Below are positions 43,651 to 53,378 of a stretch of DNA of 64,000 nt, one piece after another; position 1 is the stretch's first letter; every line of letters starts with the position of its first letter. The stretch spans positions 69,729,021-69,793,020 of the forward strand of contig CM034300.1 of assembly GCA_019925795.1 (NCBI GenBank). The letters are read 5' to 3'. Made by a program: the position numbers and the translations under genes. The notes below the pieces were generated by a model. It had not been told where the DNA came from, made no database searches, and worked only from the letters and a program-made list of their open reading frames with translations. This DNA comes from Dendrobium chrysotoxum (lineage: Eukaryota; Streptophyta; Magnoliopsida; Asparagales; Orchidaceae).

Positions 43651-44059
43651 CTGCACAAGAAACAAAGAATTGTCAGCACAGTTATAAATCAGAACTGAAA
43701 ACTAAGAAAACAACAGTGTCAAAAGAAGAGCAGAAAGTGGAGATGCTATTTATCTACAAAGTAACAACCCAGGGATGTGAATTTGAAGTGTTATGTCACT
43801 ATCCTATGGATCTCTACTTAACAAGAGCCAACATATCAATCGTATCGATGATTACAAGTGCATCTAAAGATCCACGAAGGCATAGAGATGGACTCTTGGA
43901 AAGCTACAGAATGAGGATCTTAGTGTGACATCCAAGCAAACTCCTGGAGATCCACTAAGTGAAAACCCTTTGTGTGACATCCAGAGAAAATTTTTGGAGA
44001 TCCACAAGGTCAATCAACATACAACAAACGTGATTCACTCTAGAAGTAAACCACATTTG
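43651..44059. other. Element 1 sequence before the PPT
   Basis: No clear coding. Repeats the phrase 'tgtgacatcca...ggagatccac' about three times (43925-44015). Confidence 0.4.
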
Positions 44060-44071
44060 TTAGGGGGCATT
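44060..44071 (+). promoter_or_regulatory. Polypurine tract of giant element 1
   Basis: TTAGGGGGCATT immediately before the 3' LTR start TGTTGACC. Element 2 has TGGGGGGCATT at the same place. Confidence 0.8.
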
Positions 44072-44315
44072 TGTTGACCTATAATAAAAAAAAAAAATCA
44101 AAATCAGCAAAATCCTACATACCTCTTCTCCGCAAATCCTGCCGAAGACCCGCCACATCTACAGTGCTCGTACATTGTGTTCGGCGCCGTTGGCGTCGCT
44201 TCCCACGATCCTTTTTCCCGCAAATCCTGCGAGCTCGCCTCGGTCGAACGTCCGCTTCTGTCGTTAAATACCGACCCCGATCTCCCCTGTTCGCAAGACA
44301 CACGACACCTCCAGT
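44072..44315 (+). repeat. 3' LTR of giant element 1, first 244 bp
   Basis: Matches 27591-27834 with two substitutions and one base in an A run. It stops abruptly at CTCCAGT, where giant element 2 begins. Confidence 0.92.
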
Positions 44316-45061
44316 TGTTGACCCGCATACTGTAGACAGCAAACAAACAAAAAAAATCCTACATACCTGCCTAGCGCCGGAATTCGCACGAAGAAGCCGC
44401 TTCTCACGCGATTTGTCTCCCACGTCGTCGCTGTCCAGATCCCGTGGATCTCGCAACTCGCACGTCGACGTCGCCTCGCCCCCACGATCTCCCTTGGCGT
44501 TAAAATGAGACCGAAGCCTCTGCTCTTCGGTTTACTGGACTCACGACAAAAATCTCCCCCTCTCGCAGCTTCTTCGGCTCCCAGTCCCTGTTCGACTTCG
44601 CCTCTCCCGACGACGCTCCCTTCTTGTCGATCGGAAGTTACGACATTGCGATCGGGAGCAACAACAGAGCTCGCCTGCTGTGAAGGTTGCACAAGTCGCT
44701 TCTCCGACTCCCTCCCTGTTCGACTTCGCTCTTCCGACGATCCCCTTTCTGCCGAACCGGAAGCTACGACATTTCGATCGGAAGCAATACGGGAGCTTGC
44801 TCTCTGCGAAGGCAACCTTCCCCTTTCCGTGCACCTCTCCGGTTCCCTCCCTGTTCGACTTCGCTCCTCCGACGATTCCCTTCCTGCGGATCGGAAGCAG
44901 CGGCTGGAGTTCGCTAGCTAAGAAGGTAACTTTCCCTCTGTCACGCACCTCTCCGGCCAAATCCCGTGAAAATGCCGAACTCAGAGAGGGGGATTAAGAG
45001 ACTCAGTTCAAATCTGCTCAAATGCTAAACTAATCCTATTCAAAATCAAGTTTAAATCCTA

Positions 45062-45370
45062 CCTAATCATCATTATTTCTATTAATTATGAATTAATTTT
45101 AATTTATTATGATTATTTAATATTAAATATAATTAATTATTAATAATGTTAACTAATCATGTCTAATTAATCTTAATTAGTTTGCATTAATAATTAAGTA
45201 ATTACTTTTAATTTTCTAATTAATTATAATTAATTTCTATTAATTATAATTAATTATTTAATTAAAAATAATTAATTTTTTATTAATAACAATTAATTAT
45301 TTTTAATTAATTATGATTATTTCGTTAATAATAATTAATTATTTTAATTATTATTAATTATAATAAATTC
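45062..45370. repeat. TAATTA-rich tract in LTR 2
   Basis: Almost pure A/T with TAATTA-type words, in the same relative position as 28270-28545 of LTR 1. Confidence 0.85.
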
Positions 45371-45473
45371 TTGTTAAGAAATGTACTCCTCTCTTACCTT
45401 AACACCGACCTCACCGACACACGCAAGGTAACTCTCAAATCCTGTTCTCGATGCGCTTGATGCGCTGGTGGAC

Positions 45474-46015
45474 CTCCTATACGCGCTCTTGTAGCACGGT
45501 GGGGGGGAATCCAGTGCAATAGGTACGACGAGGCAGGTAAGCCCTATACGCGCTCTTGTAGCGTGGTGGGGATAGTCCTCGGCCTCGACATCGACATCAG
45601 CATCGTCAACTTCGCTCAGGTATAATCTCTGAACTCAGATCCCTATTCTCGTCATTTGCAGCGGACCGGCGAACCACCTATACGCGCTCTTGTAGCACGG
45701 TAGGAGGAAACCCGGTGCGGTGCCTACGACGAGACGGGAGGTCACCCAAAATCCCATTTTCGGTGTTTGCGCCGGACCGGAGAACCACTTATACGCGCTC
45801 TTGTAGCACGGTAGGAGAGAGCCCGGTGCGACGCATACGACGAGGTGGGTAAGCCCTATACACGCTCTTGTAGCGTGGTGGGGAAAGTCACTGGTGCTCT
45901 CGTACGGTTACCGTTGGATGACCCCATACACGCTCTTGTAGCGTGGTGGGATGAAAGATGTACGGCCACGGTGTCTAAAGACACCTACCATACACGCTCT
46001 TGTAGCGTGGTGGGA
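45474..46015 (+). repeat. Array of seven short hairpins in LTR 2
   Basis: Seven copies near 45478, 45545, 45679, 45790, 45858, 45925 and 45992 of TATACRCGCTCTTGTAGCRYGGT. The last three and the second form or nearly form CACGCT-CTTGT-AGCGTG. The set corresponds to the five-hairpin array of LTR 1 with a different loop and stem end. Confidence 0.85.
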
Positions 46016-46759
46016 AGGCCCAGCTCCCTACATTTCCCCTAAACGGGGGATATGCCGGGATGCTGCCGAAATTTTCACTAAAGTACACAAAACCTGGACA
46101 ATAAAGGACATCTAATTTGAACAACAATTCAGAGGGTTAATACTCGAACAAGAAGTGCATAGAGCTCAGACAATCAGGGAACTGAATTCGAGCCGAACAA
46201 GCAAGGGACTTAAACTGAACTGCAGAGAACCGAGTCCTAAATGCTAAAATGTACGACAATAATCGAAATGCAAAAGATAAGTGGTAAATTTGATTATTTA
46301 AACAAACATCAAGTTAACAGCAGGGGACTCGTAGTGGACTTCCAAGTGCGATTGACTTAAACATCAGTCAACTGCAAAAGTGCAAGTATTACCCACCTGC
46401 AGCAATCAAAGATCTATCATGCAAATAACTATGCCTGTTGATTGAGAAAGGCAACGCTGGCAATCGATAGTGGAGGGCCCGTAGCTGTAAACAAGTACGA
46501 TTAACACCACCTGAAATTGATGAAACATGGATATGGTACAATTATTCTCCTACAAACATCTCAGGGAAATCGTATTGGATATGGCCGGCCCCTGCTGATA
46601 AGTACAACTCATTTGTGGGTAACAACAGCGGGTACGTTGTGATCATGGAGAACCCCTGTGGGCATAAATGTATACAAGGGCATGTGACGAGTAGGAATAC
46701 CAGTTGACTTCTCAAGTAGAGTCGACCAGTATGAGGGATATCTCCTGTAAAAAAAAAAA

Positions 46760-46998
46760 TTGGAAGAGATGTTTGAACAAATTCGAACTAAACTTCCTGG
46801 TGTTCCAAAGTTTCTTTTTAGATGGAAGAGATGTTTGGACAAATTCGAACTAAACTTCCTGGTGTTCCAAAATTTCTTTTTAGATGGAAGAGATGTTTGG
46901 ACAAATTCGAACTAAACTTCCTGGTGTTCCAAAGTTTCTTTTTAGATGGAAGAGATGTTTGAACAAATTCGAACTAAACTTCCTGATGTTCCAAAATT
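46760..46998 (+). repeat. 62-bp minisatellite, four units
   Basis: Units begin GGAAGAGATGTTTG and contain AACTAAACTTCCTGGTGTTC. The copies differ by a few bases. Absent from LTR 1. Confidence 0.9.
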
Positions 46999-47310
46999 TT
47001 CTCAAGAAATGATGTCAGAATGAAAGAGCAGCCTATTGATTCCTATGTGAGTCATAGACCCGACTCCCGGTGAATGGGAAAAGGGAGTCTACAATAGAAC
47101 AAGGAGATACATTGTGGCAATCAGGTGACAACGCTACGATCTACCTGTAAGCAAGAACAGGGAATCGGTAGTAAGAGGTCGCGGGTTACTAAAGCGTGAT
47201 TCCACACCGTCGAATTTATAACCTCCGTACAAGTAAACAGAAGATGCCAACAGAACCCAAAATAAAATCATGTGCATCTAGCGCTAGTAACCACCAGCTG
47301 GACACCCCTC

Positions 47311-47950
47311 CTGCTGTATAAGCAGAGGGTTTCACTCTAGTGTCACCTGACACTGCTATTCTATTTCCAAATCCTCATGCTGTATATGCAGAGGGTTTCA
47401 CTCTAGTGTCACCCGACACTGCTATTCTATTTCCAAATCCTCATGCTGTATATGCAGAGGGTTTCACTCTAGTGTCACCCGACACTGCTATTCTATTTCC
47501 AAATCCTCCTGCTACAAATGCAGAGGGTTTCACTCTAGTGTCACCTGACACTGCTATTCTATTTCCAAATCCTCATGCTGTATATGCAGAGGGTTTCACT
47601 CTAGTGTCACCTGACACTGCTATTCTATTTCCAAATCCTCATGCTGTATATGCAGAGGGTTTCACTCTAGTGTCACCCGACACTGCTATTCTATTTCCAA
47701 ATCCTCCTGCTACAAATGCAGAGGGTTTCACTCTAGTGTCACCCGACACTGTTATTCTATTTCCAAATCCTCCTGCTACAAATGCAGAGGGTTTCACTCT
47801 AGTGTCACCTGACACTGCTATTCTATTTTTAAATCCTCTTGCTGTATAAGCAGAGGGTTTCACTCTAGTATGCCATTTGACATTGCTATTGTATTCCAAA
47901 TCATCCTGTTGTATAAGCAGAGGGTTTTACTCTAGTATATCATTTGACAC
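47311..47950 (+). repeat. 66-bp minisatellite, about ten units
   Basis: Units begin GCAGAGGGTTTCACTCTAG. As 66 is divisible by 3, the array is open and would encode 22-residue repeats (SPDTAILFPNP...). The last two units are diverged. No start signal or conservation in LTR 1 supports translation. Confidence 0.92.
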
Positions 47951-49442
47951 TATAATCGTATCATGTGAAGTATATCTAATGACAAACACCCGCATGGGCC
48001 CCGGCGAGCGTGTTATTGGTACACACGTGACGCCTAGGGATGCTGCGCGGGTTAGTAAGCGAATTCAAGTTTGAGCCCGATCCTTCTGTTCAAGTAGATA
48101 GGAGTTGACAGGGCTCGAACTATTAAATAAATATGCGGTCGCAAGATCGACCGGGATATTTATTTTATACGTTCATATTAGGCCTTCAAGGCCTATAATC
48201 AAGAGAATTCACTTACAAAGGTCCAAAGCCTACGAAACCCGATCCTCTGTCAATTGCTAGACAGAGTCGACAAGGTTCAAAACATAAAAAAAATAATAAT
48301 AATAATATATATGAATAACCCCACCCCGATGATGGCCGCGTTGACAGCAAATCTCAACCGGAGGGGTCCATTCCAAATATTATCAAATATCACCCAAAAC
48401 TCCAAAACTCCACAAAAATTCCCAAAATCATTCAAATCTTAATATTTGAAATTGAAATTAAACCATCAAACACTCAAAGCAAAATTCATCCACTCCCCTG
48501 CAACAGTTTGCCGGGGTGGACAAGTTAAAATTCGCTTCAGCTCACATAGAGCCAATGCCTGGTCGAAAATATTACTAGGATCCATTCTCAACAATCTCTT
48601 GCCAGCAAGGACGTGGTACGAGTCCTCTAACCGGCAGTTTCGCCTCCAAATGGCACTGCAGGATAAACGGTTATGACTCGGGGCCCTCTGAACCAGGTGG
48701 TCGTCGCCAAATGGCACCATTATATTATGGTCATGGCCAGAGCCCGTATGCTCCCCAATGGCATCAAATCCTTGAGATATGAATCAATAGGATATGATCG
48801 ATAGGGCACAAAGCCCTCTGTTAGCTAAGGTGGATTCAAATTTGTCCCCTTAGACAAATATTCCCCCCAGGTCTACAAGGTACCCTTGGACGAAGCAACC
48901 CATGGCTGCCGACAAGGATCCTTCTGTCAGGTTGGGTCGACTACCTCCTCTGACTAAGTAGACCAGGGACCACGATGGCCCGGGACGACGGAACCATGGG
49001 ATCTTGATCGGGTCTATCATCCATTCCCCCACCATCCGCTTTAAGTGCAAGATGGTGCAATTTTCAATTTTAAATATTAAATCTCCAAATCTCCCAACTT
49101 TTCAAATTCTCAAATTTTCAAACTTTCAAACCTTCAACCCATTGCTGCTACTATATGCCAGATCCACGTATCTATACGTATCTTATCGACGACTAGCCTT
49201 AATCGAAAGTTCTCTCTCGTTATCGGGAGGGGTAATTAACTATAGGGGCTTGCGCCTATAGGAAACCAGAACTCAGATCATAAAGTCCTCGCAAAATGAG
49301 GGCGAAATCTCTGGGTAGTGTCTTATCTACTATCTCATCTGCCTTCCAAAATTTACCCCGGAACTTAGTTCGTTAAAACTCCCCCTCGAAAAGTAAAAGT
49401 CGGGCGGAGGCCGGGGCCGAATTTTCGGAACCCACAGATTTC

Positions 49443-49460
49443 TGGCGACTCCGCTGGGGA
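49443..49460 (+). promoter_or_regulatory. Primer-binding site of giant element 2
   Basis: TGGCGACTCCGCTGGGGA, identical to that of element 1. Confidence 0.8.
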
Positions 49461-49721
49461 CTGGTTTCTCTTTCCATCTTTGGCTAGTCATCTAAGTACT
49501 ATCGTAGCAGTCAAATCAACGCAGATTTAAAATTTTGAATATCTCAAAATGATCATTCAGTGAATCAAAATTTTGAATCTCTCAAAATGATCATTCAACA
49601 AATTCATCGAGATAACATGTTTAGCAGGATTTATATATTTATTTTATTTGCTTGCTAACGTTATCTGCTTTATTTTTATCTTCTGTTCTGTGCAAGTCTC
49701 TGCATTTTGAAAGTGTGGGGT

Positions 49722-49877
49722 GATGTATCAGATTCTGATTACTAACCCTCACCTTTCATTCATGCAGATGGATCTACAGAATGCTTCTGTTATTTGTTCT
49801 ACGTAATTTCTGTAACTGAAAGTGCGGGGTGATGTATCAAATTTTGATTACTAACCCCTGCCTTTCATTTGTGCAGA
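49722..49877 (+). repeat. Duplicated gag leader with two splice-acceptor-like sites
   Basis: A first block (TACTAAC at 49740-49746, then CATGCAG/ATG at 49768) matches element 1's leader up to the first eight codons of its gag and then stops. A second block (TACTAAC at 49849-49855, GTGCAG at 49876) leads into element 2's own gag ATG at 49878. Confidence 0.8.
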
Positions 49878-52800
49878 ATGGAAATGCAGGACACCCCGAT
49901 TACCGTCCATCTGGGACGAGGAGCCAGGATTCAGCTGGCAAACACTGTCATAAATACTGGAAATACTGGAGCCACAATTCACTTTGGTGGGCTCGAATTC
50001 TCAGCAGCTACTGCAAGGGCTGCAGCCGTTCCTGTGTACGACATAAATTCTGAAGAGCCTCCTGCGAGGTCTCATTCTACAAAGACGCATCTGCCAGTGC
50101 TGCGAGCTACTACCAGGGATGTTGCCCAAGGAAGAGTCTCGGTGTTTGAAAGATTGTCTCAGCCTGAAATCCTGACTTCCAAAAGGGTTGTTGATGGAAG
50201 AAAAATTTCAGTGGTGACTGCAAACACCACCGCCCTGCCCAAAGAGCCTGTTGCATTTGGGAAGTATGATGCTGAAGCTTCCTCATCTGGAGGAAAGCTC
50301 ACTCGAAGGCAGAGGAGAAAGAGAAACGCAGAGCTGCGTGCTCAACAACTGCCAGTACCAGTACATCCCTCCAACCTACCAGCACGAGAGCCAGAGGCCG
50401 ATGTCCCAACACGGAACAGGTTCTCTAACCTGGGGTGGGTAAGGAGGAATAGCTCTACTGGAGAGCTAAAACAGTCTTTCTGGGAGCGTCATCCAGAAGC
50501 TCCAGCCCCTCAGAGGACAAGAGAACCCGAACGTTTATCTGCCCGAGTGCATCGAGTACTGAAGACAGTTAAGGAAAAGGGCCTGATGAAGAAAAAATTT
50601 CAGAGGCCACCATTTATTGAGACAAGGAGGACCCCTCCTAGAGACAGGTTATCATCTGTTGTGATAACAGAAAGAAGAGGACAACAACAACATATTCCAC
50701 GGAGAGCACATCGGGGTGTGACACTTGGACCTCGTGTCCAGGAATCCACCGCCGAAAGGGCCCAGTGGAAAGGCAAGCAAGTCTGGAGGCCGAAGCCTCG
50801 AAAGGAGAAAATGATTGAAGAAATAAAAACTCCAGGCGTGACAACCGGAGAAGTTTCCCGAAGATCCGCCCCTGCCAATCGAAATAGTCAGAGGTGGACC
50901 GAAAAGAAGGCCCATAATGACAGTTATGATGATGGTCGACACCTTGGGGAGTCCTCCAAGGGATCCCGTCATTCACCTATCCCGGCCAAAGAGGGAGTCT
51001 ACTTTGATCGTAGTCCACGAATCGAAGAAGTACTTATCCCAGATCAAGAGCCAGAAATCCAGTGGCGACGCCGTTCAGAAATTCAGGTACAAGAAGAAGG
51101 ATCTGAAGGAGAATATGATGAAGGTACTATGGAAATCGAGGTGGTCCACATGGTAAGCCACGTTGATGAAGCCTACTATGAGGATGGCGAAGATGATGAT
51201 AATCAACAGCCGCCGGTTAGACAAGTATACCGACGTCGCTATAAGGCTGGATCTATAGCGAACAGAAGTGTTCGCTCCTCTGAAGAAGAAGAAGAAGTTG
51301 AAGAGAATCCTTTTTCCGCCGAAACCATCACCCTTGCAGAGATGAGAAGGCAAGTGAGACGACAAATGCGGGCAAAGGACAAAGAAATCTCTCAATTAAA
51401 TGAAAAAATGTCTGAGATGATGACGCAGATGACAACAATGATGGAGATGATGCAGAAGGCCACTTCTGTAGGTCCTACACCAGCTCAAGCCATCAACCAA
51501 GCTATAAGCAGTGCTCCAGCGAATCTGCCAAATCCCCAAGTGCCCCAGACCTCAGGAGTGAAGGGTGTGCCTGAAGGCGGAAATGAGGCCAACGACAACG
51601 ACCGCCAACGCACTCCACAAAATGTGGCAAGTGTATCTGAACCTGTGACGTCAGCGCAGTTGGAAGGTCTGATTACTGAGAAAATTAAAGCCATCATAGC
51701 TGCTGAACAAGCAGAGAAGCTAGTGGGAAAAGGACGCCCGTACCCAGCGAAGTACGACCAGGTACCGTATCCAAAAGGATATTCCGTACCAAAGTTCTAC
51801 ACTTTCGATGGAAACAAAAATCCCAGACAGCATCTGGCACAGTTTAAAGCTACCTGTGGGAATACGGGAGGCAATGATGCTTTATTATTCCGGCAATTCG
51901 TCAGTAGCTTGACTGGAACTGCTTTTGAGTGGTACGCCGAATTACCGAATGATTCTTTAAAGACGTTCGCGGAATTAGAAGCTTCATTTGTAAAAAGGTT
52001 CGCCAGTGCGACGGAAAAGACCACCATCGCTGATCTCGCCTTAGATAAAAGGAGAAAGGATGAGTCGGTAACGAAATACATAACACGTTGGCGTAATCTC
52101 AGCATGAAGTGTGAACAGCAGCTAGAACAAGAGCATGCAGTTCAATTATTAATGGGGAATATTGATGATAAGATGCAGCCTTTCTTATGTATGGCTTCCA
52201 TCACTACCTTTCAAGATCTGTTGGATAGGGTGGCAAAATTTGAGAAGTTAAACTTGTCAAAATCAGAAAACTTCCCCGATAAGCCTAAAAAGGCCAAAGC
52301 ACCCGAGGCCAGGAAATTTGAAGCTTATTCCACATTCCCTTCCAGGCCTGATAAGGGAAGACAGGTGGAATATGCCGTTGACAAAGGTAAACGGGCAATA
52401 TACAATGTGGATAAGGGAAAGCAGCCAATGCAATACGAAGATAAATCAAAACAGGCTCACAATCCTAATCTTCAACCAAAATTGGTGCTTGGTGGAAATG
52501 ATAAACCCCGAACCTTTCAGGATGGAGGAGAGCGTCCAAGACAAGCAGTGGGATCTGGTGACAGAACGTTCCCATCCCTCAAGGAGAAGATGAATAAAGA
52601 ATATTCGTTCAAGAGGGAAAGCGTTGCTAAGCTATTTCGACAGGCACTCAAAGCTGGTTTAGAGCTACCAGAATGTAAAAGACCTGAAGAATCCAAACAT
52701 AGTAGCAACCCAAATTACTGTCCTTATCACCGGGTAATTAGCCACCCAATTGAAGACTGCTATGTCTTCAAAGATTGGTTGGAAAAGAAGTACAAAATGG

Positions 52801-53378
52801 GGGAGTTGACATTGTCAGATAATGTGTTAATTCATCCCAAGAAGGAATTCACTCGGATGGTTACGTCCTCTTCCGTACCCCCGACTGAAGAAAGAATAGA
52901 TAAAAAGAAGCCAACCCAAGATGAACAGTGGGAGACTGCAATCTCCAAGAAGACTGTAAAAATGTTGAAACAGCTCGAAGGAGCTCCAGGAGTGAAGTGG
53001 AAATCTCGTACTGAGCCGATGCTAGATTTGAAGGGTCTACCTGCGGCACAAGCATCTACTTCGAAACATCACCTCAACCGAGCTGATTTTTCAAAATCTG
53101 GTAAAGCAAAATCTTCCAAGAGAAGAACCAAATTGAAGAAGCCTAAGGAGAAAAAGACAGCAACTCAAAAGGTCATCGACAGTTTAGATGAATATTACCA
53201 GACTGTAAGACGTCCCATTAAGCTCGCTGACTTTATGTCGGAACTTAAGGTGGCAGAAGTAGAAGAGGCTGGTGAAGATTCTCTTCCTGTAGAAATTTGC
53301 CAGGTCATTTCGATAACCTCAACGGCTACAACGAAGGAAAAATATGTCAAGAAACAGCTCCTGAAACTTGTCTGGTAG
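49878..53378 (+). CDS. gag: Gag and linker of giant element 2
   Basis: 1166 codons from MEMQDTPITVHLGRG. The layout is as in element 1: a basic disordered N-terminus, a methionine-rich coiled coil near residues 490-530, the Gag domain (about 630-790, PRQHLAQF, FEWYAELPND), a CPYH...H....C knuckle (about 948-962) and a lysine-rich linker. It has no stop at the position where element 1 is interrupted. The last ten codons are out of frame because of a 1-base deletion relative to element 1 near 53350, after which the pol frame takes over. Confidence 0.88.
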   Translation: MEMQDTPITVHLGRGARIQLANTVINTGNTGATIHFGGLEFSAATARAAAVPVYDINSEEPPARSHSTKTHLPVLRATTRDVAQGRVSVFERLSQPEILTSKRVVDGRKISVVTANTTALPKEPVAFGKYDAEASSSGGKLTRRQRRKRNAELRAQQLPVPVHPSNLPAREPEADVPTRNRFSNLGWVRRNSSTGELKQSFWERHPEAPAPQRTREPERLSARVHRVLKTVKEKGLMKKKFQRPPFIETRRTPPRDRLSSVVITERRGQQQHIPRRAHRGVTLGPRVQESTAERAQWKGKQVWRPKPRKEKMIEEIKTPGVTTGEVSRRSAPANRNSQRWTEKKAHNDSYDDGRHLGESSKGSRHSPIPAKEGVYFDRSPRIEEVLIPDQEPEIQWRRRSEIQVQEEGSEGEYDEGTMEIEVVHMVSHVDEAYYEDGEDDDNQQPPVRQVYRRRYKAGSIANRSVRSSEEEEEVEENPFSAETITLAEMRRQVRRQMRAKDKEISQLNEKMSEMMTQMTTMMEMMQKATSVGPTPAQAINQAISSAPANLPNPQVPQTSGVKGVPEGGNEANDNDRQRTPQNVASVSEPVTSAQLEGLITEKIKAIIAAEQAEKLVGKGRPYPAKYDQVPYPKGYSVPKFYTFDGNKNPRQHLAQFKATCGNTGGNDALLFRQFVSSLTGTAFEWYAELPNDSLKTFAELEASFVKRFASATEKTTIADLALDKRRKDESVTKYITRWRNLSMKCEQQLEQEHAVQLLMGNIDDKMQPFLCMASITTFQDLLDRVAKFEKLNLSKSENFPDKPKKAKAPEARKFEAYSTFPSRPDKGRQVEYAVDKGKRAIYNVDKGKQPMQYEDKSKQAHNPNLQPKLVLGGNDKPRTFQDGGERPRQAVGSGDRTFPSLKEKMNKEYSFKRESVAKLFRQALKAGLELPECKRPEESKHSSNPNYCPYHRVISHPIEDCYVFKDWLEKKYKMGELTLSDNVLIHPKKEFTRMVTSSSVPPTEERIDKKKPTQDEQWETAISKKTVKMLKQLEGAPGVKWKSRTEPMLDLKGLPAAQASTSKHHLNRADFSKSGKAKSSKRRTKLKKPKEKKTATQKVIDSLDEYYQTVRRPIKLADFMSELKVAEVEEAGEDSLPVEICQVISITSTATTKEKYVKKQLLKLVW

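Larger units (their letters stand above)
27591..44315 (+). mobile_element. Giant element 1: Tat/Ogre-type Ty3/Gypsy retrotransposon, interrupted in its 3' LTR
   Basis: 5' LTR 27591-32229, PBS 32236, gag-pol 32561-41456, structured 3' noncoding region with antisense exons, purine tract at about 44060-44071, and 3' LTR from 44072. At 44316 the 3' LTR is broken by giant element 2, and its remainder must lie beyond the window. A full copy would be about 21 kb. The clade call rests on the order PR-RT-RNH-aRNH-IN, the second archaeal-type RNase H before integrase, the very long LTRs, and antisense coding sequence between pol and the 3' LTR. The 244 bp of LTR that can be compared differ by two substitutions and one A-run length change. 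Confidence 0.92.
44316..49436 (+). repeat. 5' LTR of giant element 2 (5.1 kb)
   Basis: Starts TGTTGACCCGCATACTG and ends GGAACCCACA. It contains a GC-rich start with loosely repeated 'tccctgttcgacttcgc' phrases (44590-44920), a TAATTA-rich tract (45062-45370), a seven-hairpin array, two minisatellites, and a last 1.3 kb closely similar to element 1's LTR. No gene is recognised; the 169-residue repeat frame at 47340 comes from the minisatellite. Confidence 0.9.

Noticed and set aside
44071..44997. Overlapping frames on both strands across the junction of the two giant elements
   Set aside because: They cross the LTR/LTR junction at 44315/44316 and come from GC-rich LTR sequence with repeated 'ccctgttcgacttcgc' phrases. 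No protein evidence.
47340..47849. 169-codon frame with perfect 22-residue repeats, at first taken for a repeat protein gene
   Set aside because: It is a 66-bp minisatellite in the LTR, open on both strands because 66 is a multiple of three. No start context, and absent from the sister LTR.
47311..47950. CRISPR-like array
   Set aside because: Units are contiguous with no unique spacers, and the context is a plant LTR. It is a minisatellite.
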